Shown: positions 19,930 to 29,430 of the stretch, one piece after another
How the letters are laid out: every line of letters begins with the position of its first letter
Position numbering within the stretch: position 1 is the stretch's first letter
From: Polaribacter aestuariivivens
Lineage (GTDB): Bacteria; Bacteroidota; Bacteroidia; Flavobacteriales; Flavobacteriaceae
Direction: 5' to 3'
Assembly (NCBI RefSeq): GCF_005885675.1
Contig: NZ_VANR01000005.1
Span: 300,129 to 364,128 of the forward strand
DNA length: 64,000 nucleotides
Made by a program: the position numbers and the translations under genes
Notes under the pieces: generated by a model
Told to the model about the DNA's origin: nothing
Database searches by the model: none
What the model saw: the letters and a program-made list of their open reading frames with translations, nothing else

Positions 19930-19957
19930 AAAAAATCCGCGTGATGAAACGCGGATT
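19930..19957 (-). terminator. Hairpin between pfkB-type gene and purF
   Basis: The stem AATCCGCGT/ACGCGGATT with a short loop has T runs on the minus strand. It probably ends, or attenuates, transcripts from the kinase gene. Confidence 0.65.
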
Positions 19958-19961
19958 AAAA

Positions 19962-20888
19962 TTAAGATATTTTTATATCAAATTGTGTTAAATCTTTAAA
20001 AGCTTGCAAACGCGTTTTTACCTCTTCTTTTGTAAGCTCTTGCATGCGTTCTGTACCAAATTTTTCTACACAGAAAGAGGCTAAGTTAGAGCCATAAATA
20101 ATGGCGTTTTTCATATTCTCGAAAGAAATATCTTCTGTTTTTGCCAAGTAACCACAAAAACCTCCTGCAAAAGTATCTCCTGCTCCTGTTGGATCAAAAA
20201 CTTCTGCCAATGGTAAAGCTGGTGCAAAAAACATTTTACCCTCATTAAATAAGAGCGCTCCATGTTCTCCTTTTTTAATTACCACATATTTTGGACCCAT
20301 TTTGTGAATTTTCTTTGCAGCATTCACTAATGAATATTCTCCAGAAAGTTGACGCGCTTCTTCATCATTAATGGTAATTACATCTACTCTTTTTAAAACA
20401 GTGTGTAAATCTTCCAAAGCAATATCCATCCAAAAATTCATAGTATCTAAAACCACCAATTTTGGTCTTTCATTCATTTGATCTAAAACAGAAGCCTGCG
20501 TTAAAGGGTGTAAATTACCCAACATTACAATACCTGCATCTTTAAAACTTTCTGGTACAACTGGTGTGAAAGTTTCTAACACATTTAATTCAGTAATTAA
20601 GGTATCACGTGAATTCATATCATTATGATATTTTCCACTCCAAAAAAAAGTTTTTCCTTCTTTTACAATTTCAATACCTTCTGTATTTATTCCTTTTGAA
20701 TTCATCATATTTAAATATGATTCAGGAAAATCACCACCAACTACAGAAACAACTCCGGTTTTAACTCCAAATTGAGAGGCTGCTAAACCCACAAAAGTTC
20801 CAGAACCTCCTAATATTTTATCTGTTTTTCCAAAAGGTGTTTCAATAGCATCAAAAGCTACAGTACCTACTGCTAATAATTTACTCAT
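19962..20888 (-). CDS. PfkB-family carbohydrate/nucleoside kinase
   Basis: The 308-residue ribokinase-fold kinase has a GGSGTFVGLAASQFG N-terminal motif. The catalytic signature DPTGAGDTFAGGFCGYL is near residue 240. Substrate is uncertain: adenosine, ribose or fructose derivatives are all possible in this family. The purF neighbourhood weakly favours a nucleoside or ribose role. It is divergent from sufE. Confidence 0.85.
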   Translation of the reverse strand: MSKLLAVGTVAFDAIETPFGKTDKILGGSGTFVGLAASQFGVKTGVVSVVGGDFPESYLNMMNSKGINTEGIEIVKEGKTFFWSGKYHNDMNSRDTLITELNVLETFTPVVPESFKDAGIVMLGNLHPLTQASVLDQMNERPKLVVLDTMNFWMDIALEDLHTVLKRVDVITINDEEARQLSGEYSLVNAAKKIHKMGPKYVVIKKGEHGALLFNEGKMFFAPALPLAEVFDPTGAGDTFAGGFCGYLAKTEDISFENMKNAIIYGSNLASFCVEKFGTERMQELTKEEVKTRLQAFKDLTQFDIKIS

Positions 20889-20905
20889 TTCTTATATTTT
20901 ATGCG

Positions 20906-20913
20906 TAATTTTG
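20906..20913 (+). promoter_or_regulatory. -7 box before sufE
   Basis: TAATTTTG matches TANNTTTG, 48 bases before the sufE ATG. No TTG at the expected -33 distance was found. Confidence 0.35.
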
Positions 20914-20961
20914 TATTTTACAAAAATGCTTTTAAGTAAGCAGCAAAAATAAGTTTTAAAA

Positions 20962-21387
20962 ATGAGTATCAAAGAAATACAAGAAGAAATTATTGATGAG
21001 TTTTCAATGTTTGATGATTGGATGGAACGCTATGAATATATTATAGAACTTGGAAAATCTTTACCAATTATTGATGAAAGCTTTAAATTAGATGAAAACT
21101 TAATAAAAGGGTGTCAATCTAAAGTTTGGTTGTATTCAGAATTAGAAGACGATAAAATTAAATTTACCGCAGACAGTGATGCTATTTTAACAAAGGGTAT
21201 AGTGGCACTTTTATTGAGGGTTTTTTCCGAGCAAAAACCAGAAGATATTTTAGCCGCAGAAACTACTTTTATCGATGAAATTGGTTTAAAAGAACATTTA
21301 TCACCAACAAGAGCAAATGGACTAGTTTCTATGATAAAACAAATAAAAATGTACGCAATTGCACAACAAACAAAATTAGCCAAGTAA
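20962..21387 (+). CDS. sufE: SufE-family sulfur acceptor
   Basis: The 141-residue SufE protein accepts persulfide sulfur from the cysteine desulfurase SufS in Fe-S cluster assembly. Cys51 in IKGCQSKVWL is the conserved persulfide site. The end LSPTRANGLVSMI is also typical. It is followed by the sufT-like gene after 4 bases and then by a DUF2480 gene, a common Flavobacteriaceae cluster. Confidence 0.93.
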   Translation: MSIKEIQEEIIDEFSMFDDWMERYEYIIELGKSLPIIDESFKLDENLIKGCQSKVWLYSELEDDKIKFTADSDAILTKGIVALLLRVFSEQKPEDILAAETTFIDEIGLKEHLSPTRANGLVSMIKQIKMYAIAQQTKLAK

Positions 21388-21391
21388 TATA

Positions 21392-21712
21392 ATGACTGAC
21401 AAAGAACTAGAAGAAATTGGAGATAAAATAGTACGTGTTTTAAAAACAATTTTTGATCCAGAAATACCTGTAGATATTTATGAATTAGGTTTAATTTACG
21501 ATGTTTTTGTTTCTGATGAAAACAACGCCAAAATATTAATGACCTTAACATCACCCAATTGCCCAGTTGCAGAATCTCTGCCTAGAGATGTAGAGGAAAA
21601 AGTAAAATCTTTAAAAGAAATTAACGATTGTGAAGTTGAAATCACTTTTGATCCAACTTGGACTCAAGAAATGATGAGTGAAGAAGCAAAGTTAGAACTA
21701 GGAATGCTGTAA
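21392..21712 (+). CDS. SufT/MIP18-family Fe-S assembly protein
   Basis: The 106-residue DUF59 protein has DPEIPVDIYELGLIYDV and the TSPNCPVAESLP motif with its conserved Cys. The family acts in Fe-S maturation, as SufT in bacteria and MIP18/CIA2 in eukaryotes. It begins 4 bases after sufE and is clearly in the same operon. Confidence 0.92.
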   Translation: MTDKELEEIGDKIVRVLKTIFDPEIPVDIYELGLIYDVFVSDENNAKILMTLTSPNCPVAESLPRDVEEKVKSLKEINDCEVEITFDPTWTQEMMSEEAKLELGML

Positions 21713-21783
21713 ATAATTATGAATATTGAGTTTTAAATGACGGATTAAAAGTTGTTCGACTTTAAAACTTGGAAACTTTAAAA

Positions 21784-22293
21784 ATGGCTGAAGAAATTGT
21801 AAATAGAGTTGCCACGAGCAAATTAAAAACTTTTGACCTTGAGGAAATTTACCCTGATGGGAAAAGAGTTCTTTTTGATATAAAAGATTGGTTATTTCAA
21901 GAAATCATTTTGAAAGAAACCGATTTTAGAGCATTTGTAAAAAACCATGATTGGTCTCAATATAAAAATACATTTGTAGCAATTACATGCTCTGCAGATG
22001 CCATTATACCTTCTTGGGCTTTTATGTTAGTTGCTGCAGAATTAACTCCATTCGCAAATAAAGTAGTTATTGGAAACTTAGAACTGTTAGAAACGGTTTT
22101 ATACCAAGAGTTACTAGAATTTATAGACTTTAGAGATTTTACAGATGCACCTGTAATTATAAAAGGTTGTGCGAACAAACCAATACCTAATGCTGCTTAC
22201 GCTTTTTTAATAGGAAAATTACAACCAATAGCAAAATCTATCATGTTTGGAGAGGCATGCTCTACAGTTCCTTTATACAAAGCAAAAAAATAA
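21784..22293 (+). CDS. DUF2480 family protein
   Basis: The protein of about 169 residues has no signal peptide or membrane segment. It matches the DUF2480 family found almost only in Bacteroidota, next to suf genes. CSADAIIPSWAFML and the late GCANKPIPNAAY, GEACSTVP hold its conserved cysteines. The ATG at 21784 (MAEEIVNRV) is preferred over the upstream TTG. Function is unknown; the neighbourhood suggests a link with Fe-S metabolism. Confidence 0.85.
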   Translation: MAEEIVNRVATSKLKTFDLEEIYPDGKRVLFDIKDWLFQEIILKETDFRAFVKNHDWSQYKNTFVAITCSADAIIPSWAFMLVAAELTPFANKVVIGNLELLETVLYQELLEFIDFRDFTDAPVIIKGCANKPIPNAAYAFLIGKLQPIAKSIMFGEACSTVPLYKAKK

Positions 22294-22306
22294 AATTAGT
22301 AGTACC

Positions 22307-23197
22307 GTGTTTCAATTTAATTCACATTTTAAAAATATTCTTTTAATAATACTTTTAGCTTTTTCAGTTACTACTTATTCGCAAAAAAAGAAAGTAGAAA
22401 AGAAAAAAGTACCAGTTCCAAAATGGAAAATTCACGGACGTTTTACGTTTCTTTTTAATCAATCTGCTTTTTCAAATTGGGCTGCTGGTGGTCAAAATAC
22501 AGTCGCAGGTAATTTTAATGTGAATTATGATTTTAATTACAAAAAAAACAACTGGAACTGGGATAGCAGACTTATCACTGGTTATGGTTTAAGCTATTTT
22601 ACTGACAAAGGATATAGAAAAACCAACGATAGATTTGAATTTAACTCATTAGTGGGTTTAAAATCTTCCAATTATTGGTTTTTTTCTTTTTTTACCAATC
22701 TAAGAACACAATATACCAGGGGTTTTGATTATTCTAAAACACCAGAACGTTCCGTTTCCGATTTTTTATCACCTGCATATTTAAGCTTTGGTCCAGGAAT
22801 GTTATGGAAAAAATCTGACGATTTAAATATCAACGTAGCTCCAGCAACTACAAGACTTACCTTTGTAAATGATATGTTTTCTGGAAAATTTGGTGTAGAA
22901 GAAGGTGAAAATACTGCCTTAAGTTTAGGTTTTAACCTTGCAGCTTATTACAAAACTGGCTTAATGACTAATGTAGAAATGGAAAACATTCTTACCATTT
23001 ACTCTGATTATTTAGATAATCCACAAAATATAGATGTGGAATATCAAGCAAACATTCGTTTTAAAGTAAATAAAAGCTTAAAAATGCACATAACTTTTCA
23101 TACCATTTTTGATGATAATGCTTCTGGTAAAGTACAATATCGTGAATTATTTGGCTTGGGTGTAAATTATAGCTTTCATGAAAAAGTGACTTATTAA
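22307..23197 (+). CDS. DUF3078 family secreted/outer membrane protein, first copy
   Basis: The protein of about 296 residues has a signal peptide ending near TYSQ. A basic stretch KKKVEKKKVPVPKWKIHG and a beta-rich region follow (NQSAFSNWAAGGQNTVAGN is the DUF3078 hallmark). The GTG at 22307 is used because earlier in-frame codons overlap the end of the DUF2480 gene. It is probably an outer-membrane barrel of unknown function. It is followed by a second DUF3078 gene. Confidence 0.8.
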   Translation: MFQFNSHFKNILLIILLAFSVTTYSQKKKVEKKKVPVPKWKIHGRFTFLFNQSAFSNWAAGGQNTVAGNFNVNYDFNYKKNNWNWDSRLITGYGLSYFTDKGYRKTNDRFEFNSLVGLKSSNYWFFSFFTNLRTQYTRGFDYSKTPERSVSDFLSPAYLSFGPGMLWKKSDDLNINVAPATTRLTFVNDMFSGKFGVEEGENTALSLGFNLAAYYKTGLMTNVEMENILTIYSDYLDNPQNIDVEYQANIRFKVNKSLKMHITFHTIFDDNASGKVQYRELFGLGVNYSFHEKVTY

Positions 23198-23251
23198 TCT
23201 TAAATTTGTCTAAAAAAAAAATCAATTAAATTTAAACTAAGTATTTTAAAA

Positions 23252-24196
23252 ATGAAAAAATTATCAACCTTACTATTATTTATTTTTATTGGGTTTGCTA
23301 CTAATGCCCAACAAACAGAAGAAGAGCTAAAAAAAGATTTGAAAGAAAAAAAAGCTGCGATTTCTAAATTACAAGGAGAAGCTAAAAGCATACAAAAAAA
23401 GCTAGATGCTTTACCTGGATGGAGAAAAGGTGCTTTTGGAACTATTGGTGGTAACATTTCTGGCTTTAACAATTGGTTTGCTAGAAATGCTCCAAATTCA
23501 TCTGCAGCAAATGTTGGAATTACTGTAAATGGTTTTGCAAATCTTATTGAAGAAGATTTTTTCTGGAGAAATTCTGCCACTGTGAATTTAGCTTGGGTAA
23601 AATTAGATGATAAAGATGACCCAACTGATAGTCCAGATTTTGAAACAGCAACAGATGTTTTTAACATTTCATCTTTATATGGTAGAAGATTAAGTAAAAC
23701 CTGGGCATTATCTGCTTTAGCAGAATATAGAACCACTATTATAGATAATTTTAACGATCCTGGTTATTTAGATTTTGGTGCTGGTGCAACTTGGACACCA
23801 ACTGAAAATTTAGTAGTGGTTATACATCCTGGAAACTACAACTTTGTTTTTAGCTCTGGAGATACCGTTTTTGAATCATCATTAGGTGCTAAAATTGTTG
23901 CAGATTACACAAAAAAATATGGTGATTTAAGTGTAAAATCTAACCTATCATTATTTCAAAGTTATAAAACTTCAGACTTATCTAACTGGACGTGGACAAA
24001 CTCTTTTGGTTACACCTTATACAAAGGTATTGGTTTAGGTTTTGAGTTTGGTTTGCGTAAAAACAAACAAGAAGCTTTGAGCAATGCTATTGAAGAAAAT
24101 GCAGCGTTACCAGTTCCTGGAGCTACACCAACTTTTGATACTGTAGATAATAAATTACAATCATATTGGTTATTTGGTATGAGCTACGCTTTTTAA
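23252..24196 (+). CDS. DUF3078 family outer membrane protein, second copy
   Basis: The 314-residue protein has a signal peptide (about 1-19, ending TNAQ). A lysine-rich coiled-coil-like segment follows (about 25-55). The rest is a DUF3078-type beta-rich domain (GGNISGFNNWFARNAPNS, DFGAGATWTPTENL). It is related to the preceding gene but clearly diverged. A terminator follows at 24218. Confidence 0.82.
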   Translation: MKKLSTLLLFIFIGFATNAQQTEEELKKDLKEKKAAISKLQGEAKSIQKKLDALPGWRKGAFGTIGGNISGFNNWFARNAPNSSAANVGITVNGFANLIEEDFFWRNSATVNLAWVKLDDKDDPTDSPDFETATDVFNISSLYGRRLSKTWALSALAEYRTTIIDNFNDPGYLDFGAGATWTPTENLVVVIHPGNYNFVFSSGDTVFESSLGAKIVADYTKKYGDLSVKSNLSLFQSYKTSDLSNWTWTNSFGYTLYKGIGLGFEFGLRKNKQEALSNAIEENAALPVPGATPTFDTVDNKLQSYWLFGMSYAF

Positions 24197-24217
24197 ATAA
24201 ACAACAATATTATAATG

Positions 24218-24250
24218 AAACCTCAAAAAGAAATTTTTGAGGTTTTTTAT
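24218..24250 (+). terminator. Terminator after the DUF3078 pair
   Basis: The stem AACCTCAAAAA/TTTTTGAGGTT is followed by a T-rich run. The next gene's -7 box lies directly after it. Confidence 0.8.
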
Positions 24251-24254
24251 TTTG

Positions 24255-24262
24255 TAACTTTG
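24255..24262 (+). promoter_or_regulatory. -7 box of the CorC-like gene
   Basis: TAACTTTG fits TANNTTTG and lies 17 bases before the ATG, immediately after the preceding terminator. A TTG at 24237-24239 is slightly too close to be a standard -33 element. Confidence 0.4.
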
Positions 24263-24278
24263 CCTAAAATTATTGTTG

Positions 24279-25394
24279 ATGACTTTATTAATTACATACG
24301 CTATTATTTCTATTTTCTTTTCGTTTCTATGCTCAATTTTAGAAGCAGTTTTACTAAGTGTAACCCCAACTTTTATTAACATGAAAAAAAGTGAAGGTTT
24401 AGAATATGCTTCGCATCTAGAAGTTTTAAAAAAAGATGTAGATAAACCATTAATTGCTATTTTAACTATAAACACAATTGCACATACTGTAGGTGCAATT
24501 TTAGTAGGTGTACAAGCAAAAGTTGCTTATTCAGAAATGTACGGAACTACTACAAGAACTGTTTTAGGAGTAGAAATGACGGAAGATGTAATGGTTGGAA
24601 TTGTATCTACAATTATGACCATTTTAATTTTAGTTGCATCTGAAATAATACCAAAAACAATTGGTGCAACTTATTGGAAACAATTAGCAAACTTTACTTC
24701 TAAAGCATTAAATGTTATGATTTTTCCATTAAAATTCACAGGTATTTTATGGATTTTACAACTCACCACAAAACTAATTGGAGGTAAAGGTCATGGTAGT
24801 ATTTTAAGTAGAGAAAGCTTTTTAGTGATGGCTGATATGGCAGAAAAAGAAGGCGTTTTTCAAAAAAACGAAAGTAAAGTTATTAGAAATTTATTGGGTT
24901 TTAAAGAAATAAAAGTAAGCGATGTAATGACGCCTAGAGTTGTTTTAGAAATTGCAGATGAAACACAAACTATAGAATCTTTTTATAAAGAACATAAAAA
25001 ATTACGTTTTTCTAGAATTCCTGTGTTTTCTGAAAATCCTGATGCTGTAACTGGCTATTTTTTAAAAGACGATATGTTAGAAGCCATGATAAATGGCAAT
25101 GGTAAAGAAACTTTGGCTTCTATTAAAAGAAATATTTTTGTTACGGATAGAGAACTGTCTATTCCAGATTTGTTTGATAAATTAATTAAAGAAAAAGAAC
25201 ATATTGCGCTGGTGGTAGATGAATATGGTTCTGTAAGCGGAATTGTATCTCAAGAAGATGTGATTGAAACTCTGTTAGGTTTAGAAATTATGGACGAAAC
25301 AGATTCTGTAGCAGATTTACAAGCTTTGGCCAGAAAATCTTGGGAAAATCGTGCAAAAAGAATGGGTATTATTGAGGATACTAAGGAAGAGTAA
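24279..25394 (+). CDS. CNNM/CorC-family membrane protein (DUF21 + CBS)
   Basis: The protein of about 371 residues has a DUF21/CNNM transmembrane domain (about 1-175, three to four helices, EIIPKTIGA). A CBS pair follows (VSDVMTPRVV; EEYGSVSGIVSQEDVIETLLG-like segment). The family is linked to magnesium or cobalt transport and was formerly called hemolysin-like. No C-terminal CorC_HlyC domain is present. ATG 24279 is favoured over two preceding in-frame TTG codons. Confidence 0.88.
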   Translation: MTLLITYAIISIFFSFLCSILEAVLLSVTPTFINMKKSEGLEYASHLEVLKKDVDKPLIAILTINTIAHTVGAILVGVQAKVAYSEMYGTTTRTVLGVEMTEDVMVGIVSTIMTILILVASEIIPKTIGATYWKQLANFTSKALNVMIFPLKFTGILWILQLTTKLIGGKGHGSILSRESFLVMADMAEKEGVFQKNESKVIRNLLGFKEIKVSDVMTPRVVLEIADETQTIESFYKEHKKLRFSRIPVFSENPDAVTGYFLKDDMLEAMINGNGKETLASIKRNIFVTDRELSIPDLFDKLIKEKEHIALVVDEYGSVSGIVSQEDVIETLLGLEIMDETDSVADLQALARKSWENRAKRMGIIEDTKEE

Positions 25395-25427
25395 GTTTTT
25401 ATATACAGCTTTTTTAATAGTGTAATT

Positions 25428-26021
25428 TTAAATTTTTTCAATCAATTCTTTTGGTAGTAATTTTTCCAAAATAAACTTTTGCTTTTTTTCGATTACTAAA
25501 AACTTCCAATTATTTTCTCCGTTTTCTGAAATAGCATATACATCTTTTTGAGATTGAATATCAAAAAAACCTGTTTGTTTATTATACACAACATTTTTAG
25601 AGCCAAAGGTTTTTTCTAAAGATAATTTTACCAGCTTTACCCTTGTTGTTTTTTCGTCTATTGTTTCTCCTTCTTCTCCTTTTATTTTTAAATTTAGTTG
25701 ATTTGAATACGTAAGAAGTGAGTAATATTTACTTTCAATTTGTTTCTTGTCGTTAACCTTTATAATTTTTGGATTTTTAATTTCAAATTCCATATCTGGA
25801 TTGTTAAAAGTCATTTCCATAACTTTTATCATTTGAGATTTTGGAATAATATCAAAAAATTCTGGAACAATGTAATTCATTGATTTTTCAAATTCCATAT
25901 TTACTATAGCGCTTAAATAGTCATTAAATTCCTTTTTAAGTTCATTCTTATAATCTTGTGAAATTGCGGTTGATGTAACTATTAATAGTAGAATTGTAAA
26001 TATTTTTGTTTTCAATTTCAT
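25428..26021 (-). CDS. Hypothetical secreted protein
   Basis: The 197-residue protein has a clear signal peptide (MKLKTKIFTILLLIV ending near TAISQ). An alpha/beta region rich in Lys and Glu follows. No named family is recognised. It is the last of three same-strand genes (25428-27303) downstream of an integron-like recombination site, so it may be accessory cargo. A link to the cation transporter upstream (14-base gap) suggests one transcript. Confidence 0.7.
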   Translation of the reverse strand: MKLKTKIFTILLLIVTSTAISQDYKNELKKEFNDYLSAIVNMEFEKSMNYIVPEFFDIIPKSQMIKVMEMTFNNPDMEFEIKNPKIIKVNDKKQIESKYYSLLTYSNQLNLKIKGEEGETIDEKTTRVKLVKLSLEKTFGSKNVVYNKQTGFFDIQSQKDVYAISENGENNWKFLVIEKKQKFILEKLLPKELIEKI

Positions 26022-26035
26022 AATATTTATGTTTT

Positions 26036-26830
26036 TTATTTACTTAATTTCAAAATTCGAAATGCTCCTTGAATTACCAATACAAAAACGATTGTTCCGA
26101 TAATTAAATCTGGTTTATTTGAACTCATATAATGTACTAAAATTCCAGCAATTATTACTCCTAAATTTATAATCACGTCATTTGAAGTAAAAATCATACT
26201 TGCTTTCATATGTGCCTCTTCTTTACTCTTAGATTTTTGTAAAATGTAAAGACAAATTCCGTTTGCAATTAGTGCAAAAATCGAAACGATTATCATTGTG
26301 GAAAAATCAGGAAGTTTCTCATCTCCAAAAAACCTTCTTAAAACTTCTAAAAATCCAATAATGGCAAGTATTATTTGAAAATATCCTGCAAGTTTGGCAA
26401 TTCGTTTTTTCTTAATTAAAGTTCCACCAACCGCAAATAAACTAATTCCGTACACAAAACTATCTGCAAGCATGTCTAAACTATCAGCAACAAGTCCTAT
26501 AGATTTTGAGATAATTCCTGTAGTCATTTCAATGATAAAAAAAGTAAAATTTATGGCAAGTACAGACCAAAGTAGTTTTTTCTGATTTTCATTTTCTTTA
26601 AATTCAGTTTGGTAGGTTTTTGCTGTTGAAATTTTCTTTCCTCCCAAATTAAGTTCAATAATGGACTTTTCAATTTGGTCAATTTCTCCGTTGTGAAAAA
26701 TAGTTAATTTTCGGTTAGGAATGTCAAAGTCTAAACTTGCAATACTTGAAATACCATCCAATTTCATTCGGATTAGATTTTCCTCAGAAGGACAATCCAT
26801 TTTAGTAATTTCAAATATTGTTTTTTTCAC
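26036..26830 (-). CDS. Cation diffusion facilitator-like transporter with HMA-like head
   Basis: The 264-residue protein begins with a ferredoxin-like, heavy-metal-associated-like fold (about 1-70). Its usual CxxC is reduced to a single Cys in KMDCPSEENL. A CDF membrane domain follows, with about five helices; the metal-site motifs are SIGLVADSLDMLADSFVYG and MIFTSNDVIINLGVI. The substrate is probably a divalent metal. No C-terminal CDF cytosolic domain is seen. It lies in a three-gene minus-strand set with the PrcB-like lipoprotein upstream (17-base gap). Confidence 0.82.
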   Translation of the reverse strand: MKKTIFEITKMDCPSEENLIRMKLDGISSIASLDFDIPNRKLTIFHNGEIDQIEKSIIELNLGGKKISTAKTYQTEFKENENQKKLLWSVLAINFTFFIIEMTTGIISKSIGLVADSLDMLADSFVYGISLFAVGGTLIKKKRIAKLAGYFQIILAIIGFLEVLRRFFGDEKLPDFSTMIIVSIFALIANGICLYILQKSKSKEEAHMKASMIFTSNDVIINLGVIIAGILVHYMSSNKPDLIIGTIVFVLVIQGAFRILKLSK

Positions 26831-26847
26831 TCGATTTATTAGTTTTT

Positions 26848-27303
26848 TTATTTAAATATTATTGGTAAATCAGAGTTTGAAATTTTCACAATATGGAAAG
26901 GCTGAGTGATCACAGTTGTAGCGTTTCCTTCTGGAACAACATTAGTTATATTAACAATTATATTTTCAGAATTTGATATAATTTTTAATTCCAAACTATG
27001 ACCTCCATTTCCTCTTATTTTATCAAATATTGCAATAACTTTATATTGAGAAAAGTCAATGTTTATTTCTGAAAAATTATCAGAAATATTGTTTACTGAA
27101 TTCATTTGAGATATTAAGCTGTTCCATGTATTTTGGTTAGTAATTTCCAAATTTTGTTCAATAATTCCTTCGTTTCCATTCCCAAAAAGATTGCCTTTAG
27201 CAATTAAAGTAGATTCAATATTTACTATTTCTGAATCGTTATCTTCTGAATTACAACTCAAAATTAATATTGATAACAAGATAATTAATACATTTTTTTT
27301 CAT
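26848..27303 (-). CDS. PrcB-like lipoprotein
   Basis: The 151-residue lipoprotein has lipobox ILSC (Cys17). The C-terminal half matches the PrcB_C type domain: FDKIRGNGGHSLEL, then VPEGNATTVITQPFHIVKI near the end. PrcB stabilises the PrtP protease in Treponema; in Bacteroidota this domain occurs in lone lipoproteins of unknown role. It is the first gene after the inverted integron-like site at 27357-27526. Confidence 0.75.
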   Translation of the reverse strand: MKKNVLIILLSILILSCNSEDNDSEIVNIESTLIAKGNLFGNGNEGIIEQNLEITNQNTWNSLISQMNSVNNISDNFSEINIDFSQYKVIAIFDKIRGNGGHSLELKIISNSENIIVNITNVVPEGNATTVITQPFHIVKISNSDLPIIFK

Positions 27304-27356
27304 AATACTTTGTCGTTTTTAAGTAGATGTTAAAAGGTTCAAAAGGTTGCGTCAAA

Positions 27357-27516
<160 letters not shown>

Positions 27517-27526
<10 letters not shown>

Positions 27527-28056
27527 TTTATTTCGTCTATTTCAATTAATTTCCTAATATGTTTTTTTGTAGCAAATCTATTTATAATTGCTTGTTGTTC
27601 GTCATTGTCAATTAGTAAAAAAGGAACTTTAATATTCCTTAAATCTAAAACTTTACAATTTTCAGGTATTCGAAATTCAGTTTTTATATGTCTATTCGTA
27701 TTTCGAGTTCCTTCATTTATATATTTAAATTTCTCAAAATTATCGATATCAAAACCATTGTAAGGTGAAGTTAAGTATTCCCAACCTTCTATTTCTCCAA
27801 AATATTTAACAGTTTGGTTATTCGTGAAATTTATTAGATGAATTCCTCCATTCAAATGAGAGTTGCCTAAAATTAATCCACCTTTTGTTCCGTCAAAAAC
27901 TAAATTTTTCTTTTTTAAAATGTCAAATTCTTCGATTGTAAATTCCAAAAAAGGTTCTGAATAATAGTTTCTTTTTCCGATTTTTAATTCTCGACAAAGT
28001 TCGAAACATTTTGTTCCATATTCCATCGGTTGGTTATTATAAGTTAAAGGTTTCAT
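27517..28056 (-). CDS. Hypothetical protein of an isolated inverted cassette
   Basis: The protein of about 179 residues has no signal or membrane segment. It is moderately acidic with many aromatic residues (KRNYYSEPFLEF, LNGGIHLINF, WEYLTSPYNGFD). I do not recognise a family. ATG 28056 is preferred over upstream TTG codons. It is bounded by complementary cassette ends (GTTGGCTGTAA at 28126 down to 28116, TACAGCTAAC at 27525 down to 27516), so it is a lone gene cassette in reverse orientation. Its stop codon overlaps the inverse core. Confidence 0.7.
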
Positions 28057-28145
28057 CTTCAAAATTTTCAATATTTGTAAAAGTTTTATCAGAATTTACG
28101 GTTTTTTTTTGGTAATTACAGCCAACTGTTATTATCCAAACAATT

Positions 28146-29357
28146 TTATTCTTCTTCTTTATATTCGTAATATAAAAAGTCGTTATAAGGAAAACGTTGA
28201 ATGTGAATTTTCTTTACTTCTTCATAGGTTTTTTCCTTAAAGTCATCTAAATTTTCTTTGTTCAAGGCTGAGATAAAAATGGACTCTACTTCTTTATCAT
28301 TCATCCATGTTTTTTTCCAATCTTGTAACGTATAATGCTCTTTTGTTTTTTCAGTTACCAAATCATCTTCCTCAATGGTTTCATGCTCGTAAGCATCAAT
28401 TTTATTAAACACCATTAAAGTTGGTTTGTCTATACATTTAATATCGTTTAAAATGGTATTTACAGAAGCAATATGATCTTCAAAATTTGGGTGAGAAATA
28501 TCTACCACATGCAATAATAAATCTGCTTCGCGAACTTCATCTAAGGTAGATTTGAAAGATTCTACCAATTGCGTTGGTAACTTTCGAATGAAACCTACAG
28601 TATCTGTCATTAAAAAAGGGATATTTTTAATAACTACTTTACGAACTGTAGTGTCTAAAGTTGCAAACAGTTTGTTTTCAGCAAATACATCGCTTTTACT
28701 AATCACATTCATTAGGGTAGATTTACCAACATTGGTATAACCTACCAAAGCAACACGTACCATTTTACCACGGTTTTTTCTTTGAACCGCCATTTGCTTG
28801 TCTATAGTAAGTAAGCGTTTTTTTAATACGGCAATTTTATCTCTAATAATACGTCTGTCTGTTTCTATTTCTGTTTCTCCAGGTCCACGCATTCCAATAC
28901 CCCCTTTTTGTTTGTCAAGGTGCGTCCATAACCTAGTTAATCTTGGTAATAAATATTCACTTTGAGCTAGCTCTACCTGAGTTTTTGCAGAACTTGTTTG
29001 CGCTCTTTGTGCAAAAATGTCTAATATTAAATTGGTTCTGTCTAGTATTTTACAATCTAATATTTTTTCAATATTTCTTAGTTGTGCTGGCGATAATTCG
29101 TCATCAAAAATGGCAGTTCCAATATTATGAGCATCTATATATGCTTTTACTTCATCTAATTTTCCTGTACCTAAAAAAGTTTTTGGGTTTGGTTTGTCCA
29201 TTTTTTGAACAAAACGTTTTACAGGAACTCCACCAGCAGTTTCTGTTAAAAATTGTAATTCATCTAAATATTCTTCCGATTTTTCTTCATCTTGAAGTTG
29301 TGTAATTACACCAATTAAGATGGCTTTTTCGGAAATGGCTTCTTTTGCGTCTATCAT
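28146..29357 (-). CDS. hflX: GTPase HflX
   Basis: The 403-residue ribosome-splitting GTPase has the N-terminal HflX domain (FDDELSPAQLRNIEK, DRTNLILDIFAQRA) and the Gly-rich linker KGGIGMRGPGETEIETDRR. The G domain shows G1 GYTNVGKST, G3 DTVGFIRKLP and G4 NKID. The start is ATG at 29357; an upstream in-frame TTG lies inside the -7 box and is unlikely to be used. HflX rescues stalled ribosomes under stress. Confidence 0.95.
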   Translation of the reverse strand: MIDAKEAISEKAILIGVITQLQDEEKSEEYLDELQFLTETAGGVPVKRFVQKMDKPNPKTFLGTGKLDEVKAYIDAHNIGTAIFDDELSPAQLRNIEKILDCKILDRTNLILDIFAQRAQTSSAKTQVELAQSEYLLPRLTRLWTHLDKQKGGIGMRGPGETEIETDRRIIRDKIAVLKKRLLTIDKQMAVQRKNRGKMVRVALVGYTNVGKSTLMNVISKSDVFAENKLFATLDTTVRKVVIKNIPFLMTDTVGFIRKLPTQLVESFKSTLDEVREADLLLHVVDISHPNFEDHIASVNTILNDIKCIDKPTLMVFNKIDAYEHETIEEDDLVTEKTKEHYTLQDWKKTWMNDKEVESIFISALNKENLDDFKEKTYEEVKKIHIQRFPYNDFLYYEYKEEE

Positions 29358-29363
29358 AGAGCA

Positions 29364-29371
29364 CAAAAATA
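29364..29371 (-). promoter_or_regulatory. -7 box of hflX, near-leaderless
   Basis: On the minus strand TATTTTTG (TANNTTTG) ends only six bases before the hflX ATG, which predicts a very short or absent leader. Confidence 0.45.
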
Positions 29372-29397
29372 CGAAGATTTAAAATATAAAATTGTAC

Positions 29398-29430
29398 AAA
29401 AAAACCCGAACAATTATTCGGGTTTTATTT
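29398..29430 (-). terminator. Terminator downstream of the carbonic anhydrase gene
   Basis: The stem AAAACCCGAA/TTCGGGTTTT has a T run on the minus strand. It lies about 200 bases after the carbonic anhydrase stop. The intervening gap also holds a duplicated TTGACGCCAAC motif (29573-29605). Confidence 0.65.

Noticed and set aside
23200..23736. 178-codon minus-strand frame inside the DUF3078 gene
   Set aside because: It lies opposite a well-supported secreted protein gene, and its translation has the composition of an antisense shadow.
25428..27303. Calling these three genes a proven cassette
   Set aside because: They follow a cassette start (GTTGTTGCATA on the minus strand) but no TATGCAACAAC inverse core or site is found after 25428, so only proximity supports it.
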